From: Vibrio cholerae
GTDB lineage: Bacteria > Actinomycetota > Actinomycetes > Actinomycetales > Micrococcaceae
NCBI GenBank assembly: GCA_009728235.1
Contig: WNZI01000009.1
Coordinates: 1 to 64,000 of the forward strand
DNA length: 64,000 nt
Direction of reading: 5' to 3'
Of the stretch, positions 50,055 to 59,712 are shown one piece after another (the stretch's first letter is position 1; the number at the start of each line of letters is the position of its first letter). The notes under the pieces were generated by a model that was not told the origin of the DNA, searched no databases, and was given only the letters and a program-made list of their open reading frames with translations. A program made the translations under genes and the position numbers.

Positions 50055-50086
50055 TTGAACCTGACACTGATGTCAGGTTCTACCGT
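50055..50086 (+). promoter_or_regulatory. MerR-type operator between the divergent MerR and SDR genes
   Basis: -35 TTGAAC (50055-50060) and a -10 candidate TACCGT (50081-50086) are separated by 20 bp. This longer-than-normal spacing is the hallmark of MerR-controlled promoters. Perfect arms AACCTGACA (50058-50066) and TGTCAGGTT (50071-50079) fill the spacer. The operator is 7-35 bp upstream of the SDR start. Confidence 0.85.
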
Positions 50087-50092
50087 AGACCC

Positions 50093-50821
50093 ATGGATAT
50101 AACTAATGCAGTAGCACTGGTAACCGGGGCGAACAGGGGACTGGGACGCGAGTTCGTGACCCAGCTCGTTGAGCGGGGAGTACGGAAGGTCTATGCGACG
50201 ACGCGCCGCCCCGAGGAGGTACAGGCCCTGGAGCAGCTGGGCGCCCCTGGGCAGGTGAAAGCCCTCCTCGTGGACATCACGGACACCTCCACGATCGACG
50301 CGGCCGCCGCTGAGGCTGCGGACGTAAATTTACTCATCAATAACGCCGGCATCGCGACGGCAACCAACCTCCTCACCGGCGATCTGGCCAGAGTTCGGTC
50401 GGAGCTCGATACCCACTTCTGGGGCACGCTGATGATGACCCGGACTTTCACTCCGATCCTCGGCGCCAATGGGGGCGGGGCGATCATCAATGTCATGTCG
50501 CTGCTGTCTTTCCGCACCTACCCGGGCAACGGCGCATACGCCGTGGCGAAGGCCGCGCAGTGGCAGCTCACCAACAGCACCCGCCTGGAACTGGCAGGGC
50601 AGGGCACTCACGTGATGGGCGTGCATCTGTCGTCAACAGACACCGACATGATGAAGGGCTGGGACATCCCGAAGAACGACCCTCAAGTCGTCATCTCAGG
50701 GATCTTAGACGCTCTCATCGATGGCGCCCACGAGTTCCTCGACGACGACACCCGGGCCGTCAAGGAACAGCTCGGAGAACCCCCGGAAAAGCTGTACGCG
50801 GACTTTGGGCCCTTCGCCTAG
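50093..50821 (+). CDS. Short-chain dehydrogenase under MerR control
   Basis: 242 residues, classical SDR. The cofactor motif TGANRGLG (11-18), NNAG (83-86), catalytic Ser136 and Tyr149/Lys153 in GAYAVAKAAQ are present. ATG 50093 follows the MerR operator. The longer open frame through the MerR gene is a shadow. With MerR it forms a self-contained regulated cassette inside an IS21-family element. The substrate may be an aldehyde or ketone that also induces it; this is not shown by the sequence. Confidence 0.93.
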   Translation: MDITNAVALVTGANRGLGREFVTQLVERGVRKVYATTRRPEEVQALEQLGAPGQVKALLVDITDTSTIDAAAAEAADVNLLINNAGIATATNLLTGDLARVRSELDTHFWGTLMMTRTFTPILGANGGGAIINVMSLLSFRTYPGNGAYAVAKAAQWQLTNSTRLELAGQGTHVMGVHLSSTDTDMMKGWDIPKNDPQVVISGILDALIDGAHEFLDDDTRAVKEQLGEPPEKLYADFGPFA

Positions 50822-50896
50822 ACCAAAGCCCCTGGAGCTGATCGCTTCGCCGGAGCTCTGAAGCTGTAACAGATCTGCCCGGAAGCCTCTCACGGA

Positions 50897-51718
50897 TCAG
50901 CTACTAAGCAGCTGGTTTCGGGTTTGGGCGAGGCGGTAGGAGTCGGTCCCGGTCTCGATGATGGTTCCTTTGAAGGTGAGCCTGTCGACGATGGCGGCGC
51001 AGAGTCGCGGGTCGGTGAAGGTTCGGGTCCAGCCAGAAAACGACTCGTTGGTGGCGATTGCGACGGACGCTTTTTCCTCTCGTTCGGTGAGGACCTGGAA
51101 GAGGAGTTCGGCGCCTCGTTTGTCGAGTTCCATATAGCCGAGCTCGTCGATGCAGAGCAGGTCGACCCGGCCGTATCGGGCGATGGTGCGGGCGAGGACC
51201 TTGTCGTCTTCGGCTTCAACGAGTTCGTTCACGAGCCGGGTGGCAAGCGTGTATTTCACCCGGTAACCCTTCTCGGCGGCCGCTGTCCCAAGCCCGATGA
51301 GGAGGTGGGACTTGCCGGTACCGGAGTCCCCGATGAGGCAGAGGGGCTGGCCTTTGCGGATCCAGTCGCCGGTGGCGAGGGTGTTGATGGTTGCCTCGTT
51401 GATGTTGGGGTTCGCGTCGTAGTCGAAGTCTCCTAACCATTTGTCGCGGGGAAAGTTCGCTGACTTCACCCGGCGTACGGATGATCGCCGGTCTCGGTCA
51501 TCACACTCAGCCAGCAAGAGTTCGGCAAGGAAGCCCTGGTAAGAGAGCTGTTCCTTACCCGCGACTGTCAGCGCTTCGCCGAGGACCGCACGAATCGTGG
51601 GCAGGCGTAGCCGTCTGCAGGCTTGATCGACGGCGGCGATCGCTGCTTCCTCGGTCAGCCCGCGTCGGCGGCGCAGGGTTGATGTGACGGTGATCTGATG
51701 GGTGTTAGCGGGGCTCAT
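50897..51718 (-). CDS. istB: IS21 family helper ATPase IstB
   Basis: 273 residues. AAA+ ATPase related to DnaC that helps IstA choose and bend target DNA. Walker A GDSGTGKSHLL (130-140), Walker B DLLCIDELGYME, and a C-terminal sensor region are visible. ATG 51718 is used; the longer frame upstream overlaps istA. It lies 20 bp downstream of istA on the same strand, the normal istA-istB order. Confidence 0.95.
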   Translation of the reverse strand: MSPANTHQITVTSTLRRRRGLTEEAAIAAVDQACRRLRLPTIRAVLGEALTVAGKEQLSYQGFLAELLLAECDDRDRRSSVRRVKSANFPRDKWLGDFDYDANPNINEATINTLATGDWIRKGQPLCLIGDSGTGKSHLLIGLGTAAAEKGYRVKYTLATRLVNELVEAEDDKVLARTIARYGRVDLLCIDELGYMELDKRGAELLFQVLTEREEKASVAIATNESFSGWTRTFTDPRLCAAIVDRLTFKGTIIETGTDSYRLAQTRNQLLSS

Positions 51719-51737
51719 GAGATGTTTTCCTCGTTCC

Positions 51738-53456
51738 TCAGGTAGTGGTGCCGGTCCGCTGCTGGTCAGTGCTCGCGCTATGGGACGGGTGACGGCCCGG
51801 GTCGGGGGTGCGGCGGGTGAGGAGCTCGTCGTAGCCCGCGACCGAGGGCAGTGGACGGGTGTCCGGTGGCAGGCCGGCGATAACAGCTGCCGGGTCTGCG
51901 AGTCTGCGTTGGGTGAGGCTGACGATCTGCCGGTCACGGGTAGTAGGACGCGCCGTGAGCGTGGATTGTTCACCTGCCATCTCGCCTTTCAGGCGTTCGA
52001 TGCCGAGGCGTTCGGTGGCGGCGCGGCGGGCCTCGACAGCGACGACGTCGGCGGTGACCGCTCCGACTGTGAGGGCTGCTTCGATGCCGGCGCTAACGTC
52101 GGCAGCCGCCATCGACCGGTGCAGCAGGAGCACACCTACCAGTTCCCGGGTGGCATGAGTGTCTCCGTCCGTACGCCGGGCTGCTGCCCAGAACGCGTCA
52201 TGCGCGGAGGTGAACGATCCTGAGGCGCGCGCCTGAGCGAGAGCGGTCGACCCGGGGAACGCCCCCGGTTTGTGATGGAGGACCTCGAGATAGTGATCAA
52301 GGTCAACGCAGCTGCCGTCCCTGGCCGTGACCCGCGCGTGCCTGGCAATCAGTGTTCGTCCGTCGAAAACCAGCACCTCGGATGCACGCAGCGACACCCG
52401 GACGGTTTGTCCGATGAAACGCACCGGAACCGAGTACTTCACCATCCGGACCCTGATCAGCGATGACCTGTCCACCCTCGGGGTGAGCACCACACCGGGG
52501 TCGAAGACCCCGGAAGGCAGTGCATTGAGAAGAACTCGTTCTTGCGCGTAGTCCGCACCAATGGTGGTCAGCTTTCCGCTGATCCTGCGCCTATCGTCTT
52601 CCTCATCCCAGACGGTGATGCTCGCGTTGAGCTCCGCCAGCGAGTCGACGGCCGGGACGGGGGTCAGCCGGTTCCTGCGGAATCTACCGATCTCACCTTC
52701 AATGCCGCCCTTTTCGTGGGCGCCCTTGATCCCGGGCTGACAGTAGAACGCGTCGAAGCCGCAGTGAGAACGGAAGAGGACCCACCGGTCGTTCTCCACC
52801 CGTTCGCGAGACGTACCCACGACCTGCTTCACGGCGGCCGTCAGGTTGTCGTAGCGAACGTGACCGGTAGGAACACCACCGATCGTCGCGAATGCCTCGA
52901 GGTGTCCCTCCAGGAAGGCTTCCTGGCCTTGGGTTGGGTAGACCCTGTGCACGGCTTTACCTGAGTAGGACAGGCGGAACGCGAAGATGTAGCACTTCGT
53001 GCGGACCCCAGCCAGGTCCACCCACACCTCGCCGAAGTCGACTTCGGCCTCAGCTCCGGGCGCGTGTTCCTGCGGAATGAAGACGTCCGCGGTCGATGTT
53101 CCAGCTTCCCGCTCGAGTTCGGGGCGCCGCTTCTTGACGTAATGACGGACCGTCGAATACGACAGTGTCGCGCCGTGCTCATCGACCAGCCGATCATGAA
53201 TGCGCTGAGCAGTATGACGCTGCTTCCGCGGTGCATTCAGGTCCTCCCGCAGCATCGCTTCGATCAGAGTCTTGAACTGCCCGAGCTGAGGGGCACTCCT
53301 GACGGGAGGTTTCCGCCGTGGAGGTTCCGCTGACGTGAGCGCCTGACGGACTGTTCGCCGCGCGACCCGGTACTTCTTGGCCAAGGACCGTATCGAGTCA
53401 CCGTTGACTCTGGCGTCCCTACGGATTTGCTCGAATAACTCCACCTTCGACTCCAT
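51738..53456 (-). CDS. istA: IS21 family transposase IstA
   Basis: 572 residues. The N-terminal HTH is DSIRSLAKKYRVARRTVRQA. The RNase H-like DDE core has the first Asp in AEAEVDFGEVWVD, the second in GHVRYDNLTAAV and Glu in GGIEGEIGRFRRN. A C-terminal beta-barrel region follows. ATG 53456 (GGAAGGCAG upstream) gives the usual MExKVELFE start; ATG 53498 is in frame but lies inside the terminal repeat. Both transposition genes are intact. Confidence 0.95.
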   Translation of the reverse strand: MESKVELFEQIRRDARVNGDSIRSLAKKYRVARRTVRQALTSAEPPRRKPPVRSAPQLGQFKTLIEAMLREDLNAPRKQRHTAQRIHDRLVDEHGATLSYSTVRHYVKKRRPELEREAGTSTADVFIPQEHAPGAEAEVDFGEVWVDLAGVRTKCYIFAFRLSYSGKAVHRVYPTQGQEAFLEGHLEAFATIGGVPTGHVRYDNLTAAVKQVVGTSRERVENDRWVLFRSHCGFDAFYCQPGIKGAHEKGGIEGEIGRFRRNRLTPVPAVDSLAELNASITVWDEEDDRRRISGKLTTIGADYAQERVLLNALPSGVFDPGVVLTPRVDRSSLIRVRMVKYSVPVRFIGQTVRVSLRASEVLVFDGRTLIARHARVTARDGSCVDLDHYLEVLHHKPGAFPGSTALAQARASGSFTSAHDAFWAAARRTDGDTHATRELVGVLLLHRSMAAADVSAGIEAALTVGAVTADVVAVEARRAATERLGIERLKGEMAGEQSTLTARPTTRDRQIVSLTQRRLADPAAVIAGLPPDTRPLPSVAGYDELLTRRTPDPGRHPSHSASTDQQRTGTTT

Positions 53457-53496
53457 CGCTGCCTTCCACCGTCGGAAAAACACACTGATGGTTTCC

Positions 53497-53593
53497 ACGG
53501 TGGGGTGGGCTCAAGTGAAACTGCGGTCAGCCCACTAGTGAGTCGTCGCGAGAGTGGTGGGCTCAAGTCAGGCTGCGGAAGTGGTCTCCACTC
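53497..53593. repeat. IS21-family right terminal repeat, cut 15 bp before its tip
   Basis: Inverted copy of the left end, containing GTGGGCTCAAGTGAAACTGC, GTGGGCTCAAGTCAGGCTGC and ending GTGGTCTCCACTC. At 53593 the next base belongs to the Tn3-family end, and the native 15-bp tip is at 15404-15418. This suggests the IS can no longer use this end normally. Confidence 0.8.
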
Positions 53594-53631
53594 GGGGTGG
53601 CTTGTGAAAACGTGAATTATCCGACGCTAAG
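53594..53631. repeat. Tn3-family terminal inverted repeat (left end)
   Basis: 38 bp starting GGGGTGGCTTGTGAAAACG and ending GACGCTAAG, a canonical Tn3-family end. It is preceded by CACTC (53589-53593), the 5-bp duplication also found at 15399-15403. The tnpA coding region ends inside it. Confidence 0.92.
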
Positions 53632-56611
53632 GTTTTGCCGGGCGTCGTAGTGGCCTGTATTTGCCGGGTTTGATGTGGTTGGCGCGGGGCCAGGTGTAGT
53701 CGCCGGTGAGGTTGATGTGTTCCCATCCCAGGGGTGAGAGGAACCGCAGCAGCTCCGGATCCGTAGTGTTCTCATCTTTGTTGAGGGTGGTGATGGTGCG
53801 GTCGAGGTAGACGGTGTTCCAGAGGACGATGGCTGCGGTGAGGAGGTTCAGCCCGCTGGCGCGGTAGCGTTGCTGCTCGAAGGATCGGTCGCGGATTTCG
53901 CCGAGCCGGTTGAAGAACACGGCCCGAGCGAGGGTATTCCGGGCTTCGCCTTTGTTCAGGCCGGCGGTGACTTTCCGGCGGAGACCGGGGTCTTGAAGCC
54001 AGTCCAGCAGGAAGAGGGTCCGTTCCATTCTGCCGAGTTCCCGCAGGGCCAGGGCGAGCCCGTTCTGGCGGGGGTAGGCGCCGAGTTTCCGCATCATCAG
54101 GGACGCGGTTACCGTGCCGGTTTTGATGGACGCGGCCAGGCGGAGGATCTCGTCCCAGTGCAGGGCGATCGTTGTGGTGTTGATGCTCCCGCCGATCAGC
54201 GGGGCCAATGCTGACAGTCCGGGATCGTTGGTGGGGGTGTAGAGGCGGGTGTCTGCGATGTTGCGGATTCGTGGTGCGAACCGGTATCCGAGCAGGTGCA
54301 TGAGGGTGAAGAGATGGTCCGTGAATCCGGCGGTGTCGGTGTAGTGTTCCTGGATTTGCAGTTCAGACTCGTGATAGAGCAGCCCGTCCAGGACGTAGGT
54401 CGCGTCGCGGTCCCCGACGTTGACGAGTTTGCTGTGGAAGGGCGAGTACTGGTCCGAGACGTGTGTGTAGACAAGCCGGCCGGGTTCGGCACCGTATTTG
54501 GGGTTCACGTGCCCGGTGGACTCGGCTTTGCTGCCGGCCCGGAAGCGCTGCCCGTCAGAGGACGAGGTACTTCCGTCTCCCCATTGTGCGGCGAAGGGGT
54601 GACTGTGGTGGGTGTTCACCAGTTCCGCCAGCGCGGCACTGTAGGTTTCGTCCCGGATGTACGAGGCCTGGTGGCGGTCCAGCCGGGCGTAGCTGACGCC
54701 GGTGCAGGACTCGGCCATTTTCGTCAGACCCAGGTTGATCCCGTCGGCGAGGATCGCGGTGAGCAGAAGCTGTTTGTCCTTGGACGGCTGGCCGGACTTA
54801 AGGCTGGTGAAGTGGCGGGTGAATCCGGTCCAGCCATCGACTTCCATCAACAGGTCGGTGATCCGGATCCGCGGGAACATGGCACTGGCCTGATCGATCA
54901 GGGGCTGCGCGTGCGCGGGAACGATCGTCTCCAAAGGGGTGATTTTCACACCTTTCTCGGTGATCAGCACCCCGGGGAGTTCATCGCGGGAGGCCAGCTC
55001 GTTGACTTCTGTCAGCCGTTCCTGAAGGAGGGCCAGCCGTTCCTGGAGGTACCGGGCGTTTCCGTCTGCGGTGACCAGGGGCAGTTTCCCGGTGGTTTTC
55101 AGCCCGGTGTAGTCATCGCTAGCAAGGAGGTAGTCATCGAAGTCGCGGAACTGACGCGATCCAGTGACCCACATGTCTCCGGAGCGCAGCGCGTTCTTGA
55201 GCTCCGCGAGGGCACAGAATTCGTAGAAGCCTCGATCCAGACCAGCGTCGGTGCCGGTGTGGGTGTTGGTGAAGACCAGCGGTTTCCACCGGGTTCGGAT
55301 GAACGAGGTGGGAGCATCATCGGGGAGTTTCCGGGCACCGGTGCTGTTCAGGGTTCGGATGACGTTGATCGCGGCCAGCAGGTCCTGTGCTGCGGGGGCT
55401 GCGTGGAGGTCAAGGACGGCAAGGAACGCCGGCGTGTAGCGGCGCAGGGTCGTGAAGTGTGCGCTGACGAGGGCCAGATGATCTTCGAGGGCCGGCCGGG
55501 TCAGTTCCTTCGCCTGGGTGATGCTTGTCGCCAGGGATTCCCAGCCGATGGCGGTTTCGATCGCGGCGAAGGGGTCTTCGCCGTTGTCCTTGGCTTGAAT
55601 GAGGGTGTCCCCGAGCTTTGAGTGCAGACGCATCATGGCGGTGACGGTGGAACGGGATGCCAGGGTGGCCTGGTTGTGTTTGTTCTGCGCGGTCCGGATG
55701 AGCCGGCCGACGATCCGGTCGTGCAGATCGATGATTTCATCGGTGACGGTTGCCATGCTCTCGGTGGCCAGGGCGAAGAGGGTCGCGTACCGGCGTGCGG
55801 GCTCGAATTTGGCCAGATCGGCTGCGGTCATGGAGGCGCCTTCACGGGCGAGCTTCAGCAGCCTGTTCCGGTGGACCAGCCGGCCCGCCGCCCACGGCAG
55901 GTCCAGGGCACGCCAGGCAGTGAGCCGTTCAATGTGCTCATTCATCGCCCGCGCGTTCGGTCGTAACGGTGCCTGCCGCAGCCAGCCGATTTCCGTTAGG
56001 GAACTGTCGGGGCGGCGGCGCAGCAACCCGTCGAGGCGTTGCCGGTGGCCCACCGTCAGGTGCTCACCTAGGGTGGCATAGATACGCCGGTTCGCCCGGA
56101 CAAGTGCCTGCGCACAGGCCCGTTCAATGACCCCGATCCCGGGCAACGCGATCTTCTGTGTCTGGAGGAAGTCCAGGGCGCTCCTCACCAGGAGCAGGCC
56201 CTTGTCCGTGTGCGCGGCAACCTCACCCACGTGCTCCACCAGTCGGCGGAAGTCCTTCATGCCGAACGCGGTCATGCCCAGGTACGCGCGGATCTCCCGC
56301 CCGTGTTCCTGCCGTGTTTCCTCACGTTCCCCGTACTCGTCCCACACCTCAGGGGACACGCCCAGACAGGACGCCAGCCATGACACCAGTTCGAGCCCGA
56401 CGTCGGTGTCTTCGCCCAGCGCAATTCCCGGGTGGCGCAGCAAGCACAATTGGATGGCGAAGCCCAACCTATTCGCGTCCCCGCGATGCTGGCGGATCAA
56501 CGACATATCCGCCTCGCTGAGGGTGTAGCGGGCTGCGATGTCCTCCGCATCGGTGGGCAGTGCCAGGATCTGGCCGCGCTCGGCCACCGTGAGCACAGCC
56601 CGCAGAGCCAC
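53627..56611 (-). CDS. tnpA: Tn3 family transposase
   Basis: 994 residues, full length for TnpA. The N-terminal DUF4158-type region ([34 protein letters not shown]) is followed by the large C-terminal DDE domain with [40 protein letters not shown] and [14 protein letters not shown]. It drives replicative transposition and makes 5-bp duplications. GTG 56611 is the start (GAGGTG context). It is in line with tnpR, which lies 43 bp upstream on the same strand. Confidence 0.96.
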   Translation of the reverse strand: MALRAVLTVAERGQILALPTDAEDIAARYTLSEADMSLIRQHRGDANRLGFAIQLCLLRHPGIALGEDTDVGLELVSWLASCLGVSPEVWDEYGEREETRQEHGREIRAYLGMTAFGMKDFRRLVEHVGEVAAHTDKGLLLVRSALDFLQTQKIALPGIGVIERACAQALVRANRRIYATLGEHLTVGHRQRLDGLLRRRPDSSLTEIGWLRQAPLRPNARAMNEHIERLTAWRALDLPWAAGRLVHRNRLLKLAREGASMTAADLAKFEPARRYATLFALATESMATVTDEIIDLHDRIVGRLIRTAQNKHNQATLASRSTVTAMMRLHSKLGDTLIQAKDNGEDPFAAIETAIGWESLATSITQAKELTRPALEDHLALVSAHFTTLRRYTPAFLAVLDLHAAPAAQDLLAAINVIRTLNSTGARKLPDDAPTSFIRTRWKPLVFTNTHTGTDAGLDRGFYEFCALAELKNALRSGDMWVTGSRQFRDFDDYLLASDDYTGLKTTGKLPLVTADGNARYLQERLALLQERLTEVNELASRDELPGVLITEKGVKITPLETIVPAHAQPLIDQASAMFPRIRITDLLMEVDGWTGFTRHFTSLKSGQPSKDKQLLLTAILADGINLGLTKMAESCTGVSYARLDRHQASYIRDETYSAALAELVNTHHSHPFAAQWGDGSTSSSDGQRFRAGSKAESTGHVNPKYGAEPGRLVYTHVSDQYSPFHSKLVNVGDRDATYVLDGLLYHESELQIQEHYTDTAGFTDHLFTLMHLLGYRFAPRIRNIADTRLYTPTNDPGLSALAPLIGGSINTTTIALHWDEILRLAASIKTGTVTASLMMRKLGAYPRQNGLALALRELGRMERTLFLLDWLQDPGLRRKVTAGLNKGEARNTLARAVFFNRLGEIRDRSFEQQRYRASGLNLLTAAIVLWNTVYLDRTITTLNKDENTTDPELLRFLSPLGWEHINLTGDYTWPRANHIKPGKYRPLRRPAKP

Positions 56612-56653
56612 CTCAGACGTCCTTATCTACAACGGTGTCTACAACGGCACCGT

Positions 56654-57226
56654 TCATGGTTTGGCGAGGTGTCGGTAGATGGTGGGCCGGGTGACGCCGA
56701 ACTCCTGGGCGATGTGCTCGACCGTGTGGGCCCGTTTCCCATCGGGGCCTTTCTCTTCATACATTTCCCGCGCCAGCCTGACCTGGCGGGGGCCTAGTTT
56801 CGGTTTCTGCCCGCCGATCCGGCCCCGCGCACGGGCCGCGGCCAGACCGTCACGGGTCCGTTCGGACATCAGGGCGTGTTCGAACTCGGCGATCGAGCCG
56901 AGGATCTGGAAGAACATCCGACCGATGGCTGTGGAGGTATCGATGCCTTGGTCCAGGACGACCAAGTCCACACCACGTTCCTGCAGCGTCTTGGACAGAT
57001 CGATAAGGTTCTCCAGCGACCGGCCGAGCCGGTCGAGCTTGGTAACGACAAGCTGATCCCCTGCCCTGTTGGCCGAGAGCAGGGCCTTGTCCAGTTCGGG
57101 TCTGCGGGCCAGTTTCCCTGAGGCCATGTCGAGGAAGATCTGCTCGCAACCGGCCGCTGTCAGCGCGTCGTGCTGGGCTTCGGGGTGCTGGTCATGGGTT
57201 GACACCCGCCCGTATCCGATTCGCAT
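56654..57226 (-). CDS. tnpR: Tn3-type resolvase
   Basis: 190 residues. Catalytic Ser9 in [49 protein letters not shown] and a C-terminal [23 protein letters not shown]. It resolves cointegrates formed by tnpA at a res site that should lie just upstream. ATG 57226 is used; an in-frame TTG lies two codons earlier. It is about 63 percent like the second resolvase at 59713 by eye in the catalytic part but differs in sequence, so they belong to different elements. Confidence 0.95.
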   Translation of the reverse strand: MRIGYGRVSTHDQHPEAQHDALTAAGCEQIFLDMASGKLARRPELDKALLSANRAGDQLVVTKLDRLGRSLENLIDLSKTLQERGVDLVVLDQGIDTSTAIGRMFFQILGSIAEFEHALMSERTRDGLAAARARGRIGGQKPKLGPRQVRLAREMYEEKGPDGKRAHTVEHIAQEFGVTRPTIYRHLAKP

Positions 57227-57353
57227 TCCCAAAATGTATCAGTAACCCGGCTGGACGTTACATAGAAAGGTACACGGGAACCATTACAAATGAGGCCCCG
57301 CGTTCTCGCACTCCTGTGAATCGCGGCGGTAGGTGTCGTGGTTTCGGCGCCGT
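57227..57353. other. Probable res region of the Tn3-family resolvase
   Basis: About 125 bp upstream of tnpR with AT-richer segments TGTATCAGTAAC, GTTACATAGAAAGG and ACCATTACAAATG, typical of resolvase-binding half-sites. Subsites cannot be set exactly. The TniB-like gene ends at its right edge, so the nested module begins here. Confidence 0.4.
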
Positions 57354-58280
57354 TTAGCGTCCAATGAGCAGGGCTTCCTGGGCGGCGTCGACGGCTTCGG
57401 GGGTGAGGTGGGTGTGCTTGTTGATGGTGAGGATGCGGTTGACCTGGGTGACGAGCCGGTCGGCCAGCCGGAAGTTTCCGTTGGTCGCTCGGACGATCGC
57501 GGCGAGAGCTGCCGTGTGGGCGAGACCGGAATCATCCGGGTCGGGGTCCGGGAGGCGCTGCGCGACGACGGCGGTGAGTTCGTCGCTGCGGAGCGGGCGG
57601 TATTCGTGGGCGAATCCGATGCGGCTGTAGAGCTGGGGGTAGCGGGCGAGGCGTTTCTCGATGCCGGGCATGCCGATGAGGATGACGCCCATACTGTGGC
57701 GGTCGTAGAAGTCGCGGACCTGTTCGAGCCCGGCGGTTTTGAGTCGGTCGGCTTCGTCGATGATGAGGAGTTCGGTGTTCCCGCTGTGTTGGGATTCGGC
57801 GTGAACGTAGGGGTCGACGTGGCCGTGTTGGGCGTAGTCGATTGCCCAGGAGATGTGTTGGCAAGCGCGAGGCAGGCCCTGATCGATCTGCTTGATGGTC
57901 GCGGCGACGGTAGGAGTGAAGAATGCCGTTCTGCTTTGTTGGACCGCCTCAGGGACGGGCGGCAGTGAACCGCCGCTGCGCGAAAGTGGGTGCCATTGTT
58001 CCCATTCGTCGGTGCCGGCGTAGTGGCGGGCGGAGAGTGTCTTGCCGATCCCGGGTGGTCCGTAGCAGAGGCCGATGTAGCGGTGCGAGCGGACGGTGTC
58101 TGCGAACTCCTTGAAACGGCGGTGCTCCCGCGTGGTCACGAACGCTGGCTGCGTGTCTGCGTGGGGTGGTGGTGCTTCTCTGAATTCGTCGAAGTGGCCG
58201 CTGAGGAACCGGCGCCCGTCGTCGCCTGGTTCGAAGAGGACGGAGATGGGTTTGCTGTCGTCTGGCTCAGTCGTTGGCAT
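57354..58280 (-). CDS. TniB/TnsC-like AAA transposition ATPase
   Basis: 308 residues. Walker A CYGPPGIGKT (72-81), Walker B LLIIDEADRL (171-180), then a sensor-type segment MGVILIGMPGIEKRLARYPQ. This is the target-selection ATPase of Tn552/Tn402/Tn7-type systems, which recruits the DDE transposase. It overlaps the transposase gene by 14 bp, so the two are coupled. The C-terminal lid helix ends with TPEAVDAAQEALLIGR. Confidence 0.9.
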   Translation of the reverse strand: MPTTEPDDSKPISVLFEPGDDGRRFLSGHFDEFREAPPPHADTQPAFVTTREHRRFKEFADTVRSHRYIGLCYGPPGIGKTLSARHYAGTDEWEQWHPLSRSGGSLPPVPEAVQQSRTAFFTPTVAATIKQIDQGLPRACQHISWAIDYAQHGHVDPYVHAESQHSGNTELLIIDEADRLKTAGLEQVRDFYDRHSMGVILIGMPGIEKRLARYPQLYSRIGFAHEYRPLRSDELTAVVAQRLPDPDPDDSGLAHTAALAAIVRATNGNFRLADRLVTQVNRILTINKHTHLTPEAVDAAQEALLIGR

Positions 58281-59703
58281 ACGTTCTCAGTCCGTGTCGG
58301 GCCGGGGGTGGCGTTGTGCGGTCGGGTGCGCTCTCCACTACCGGCGCGAATTCGGGGCGGTGGCGGGTGTCTTCAGGCAGTGAGCCAGCGTGAGTGGTGA
58401 GCTCGCGGAGCTGCTGTTTCAGTGCGCGGCGTTGCTGGTTCCTCGCCGCCTGCAGATCGGTGAAGGACACGGTCTCGGAGGAGCGTTCGGGCGCGATCGC
58501 GCGACACAAGAACGTGTTGTCGTGGAACACTCGCACCTCGCCCAGGTCGCGGGGGTCGTAACGCACCGTGACGTCCTCGCCGACGTATGCGGCGAGGACC
58601 GGTGAGATGTATCGGGTTGATGCGAAGCGGATCCCGTCGCGTTGCACACGCCGCGTTGCCGCGGCAGTCAGCAGGAGCGAATCGAGGTCTTCCGGGTGGG
58701 CGGGCATTCGAGGGATAAAGCTGTCGCTCCGCCATCGTGCGTGCGGGGCCTCGCCAGTCGCTGAATGTGGTCGTTCGTTGTACTCGTCGACGATGAATCG
58801 CTCGAGCACGTCATCAAGTTGGTGCAGCGTCAGCGTGGGACCGCTGACCGGTGATCCGCCAGTGCCGTGCGGGATGAAACCCGGCAGGTGCGGCAGCAAC
58901 TCGGTCGTGATCGTTCGATAGAACCGTTCGATCTTGCCGCGCCCCTGCGGAACGCCGACCCGGGAGTGGATCAGGCGCACGTGGAGGTCGAGGCAGACGT
59001 GTTCGATCCTGGTCGAGGTGAAATCGGACCCATGATCGCTGTAGAGGATGTCCGGGAGCCCGGACACCACCCACGCCGGGTTTTGTTTCCGAGCGACGGC
59101 CTGATGAAACGCCAGTGCGGAGTTTTCGGCCGTCGGTGCTGAGACGCCCACCGTGTAGCCGGCGATCGCTCGCGAGTAGTCGTCGAGCACGATCGTCAGC
59201 CATGGACGGACGGGTTGCTGTCGGTCGTTGAGGATCATCACATCGAGCAGGGTGTGGTCCATCTGCCATTGTTCATTCGGGGCAGACGTCGTGCGGCGGT
59301 AGACCAGCTCGAATCTGTCCCGGTATGCGGCGTCCCCGCCGTCCGCGAGGGCCGTCAGACCCGGGTCGAGCGAGTGCACGATCTCGCGGACCGTGGTGTA
59401 TCCCGGGGCTGGCAATCCGCGGTCTCGAGCAATGTCACCGATGCGACGGTGGATATACGCGATCGTCGGCGCGGGCCGGCGCACAGCAAGCGCCTCGATT
59501 GCTGTGACCAGTTCGGCGGCAGTGCGCGTCGATCCCTTATCGCGGCGAGGTGCTCTCGCGAGTTGACCTGTCTCAATCCGAGCTGCCCAGCGTTGCAGAG
59601 TCCGCACCGCGACGCCGGAGTGTTCCGCAAGACGCGTCCACGGCACACCGTCCTGGTGTTGGCGCACAAGCTCGGCCTTTTGCCGGTCGCTGAGGTGCGC
59701 CAT
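58267..59703 (-). CDS. TniA/Tn552-like DD35E transposase
   Basis: 478 residues, close to the size of the Tn552 transposase. An N-terminal HTH region (DGVPWTRLAEHSGVAVRTLQ) precedes the integrase core with Asp149 (QWQMDHTLLD), Asp223 (YSDHGSDF) and Glu259 (RGKIERFYR). The last two are exactly 35 residues apart (DD35E). A Mu-type C-terminal beta-barrel follows (YISPVLAAYVGEDVTVRYDP). Order resolvase-transposase-ATPase resembles Tn552 (binL, p480, p271). No terminal repeats of this inner element could be defined. Confidence 0.92.
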   Translation of the reverse strand: MAHLSDRQKAELVRQHQDGVPWTRLAEHSGVAVRTLQRWAARIETGQLARAPRRDKGSTRTAAELVTAIEALAVRRPAPTIAYIHRRIGDIARDRGLPAPGYTTVREIVHSLDPGLTALADGGDAAYRDRFELVYRRTTSAPNEQWQMDHTLLDVMILNDRQQPVRPWLTIVLDDYSRAIAGYTVGVSAPTAENSALAFHQAVARKQNPAWVVSGLPDILYSDHGSDFTSTRIEHVCLDLHVRLIHSRVGVPQGRGKIERFYRTITTELLPHLPGFIPHGTGGSPVSGPTLTLHQLDDVLERFIVDEYNERPHSATGEAPHARWRSDSFIPRMPAHPEDLDSLLLTAAATRRVQRDGIRFASTRYISPVLAAYVGEDVTVRYDPRDLGEVRVFHDNTFLCRAIAPERSSETVSFTDLQAARNQQRRALKQQLRELTTHAGSLPEDTRHRPEFAPVVESAPDRTTPPPARHGLRTYAND

Positions 59704-59712
59704 GATCCCCCG

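Larger units (their letters stand above)
49331..53593 (-). mobile_element. IS21-family element with a MerR-SDR cargo
   Basis: The left end (49331-49444) and the reverse complement of the right end (about 53497-53593 plus 15404-15418) share about 110 bp, including GAGTGGAGACCACTTCCGCA and TTTCACTTGAGCCCACCCC blocks. Ends read TG...CA as in the IS21 family, and GGCGCG flanks both sides. istA and istB occupy 50.9-53.5 kb. A MerR gene and an SDR gene lie between istB and the left end, so the element is a transporter IS of about 4.28 kb. Its right tip was split by the Tn3-family insertion. Confidence 0.8.

Noticed and set aside
49673-50092. N-terminal extension of the MerR-controlled SDR through the MerR gene
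   Set aside because: It runs antisense through the MerR coding region and the operator; ATG 50093 gives a normal SDR.
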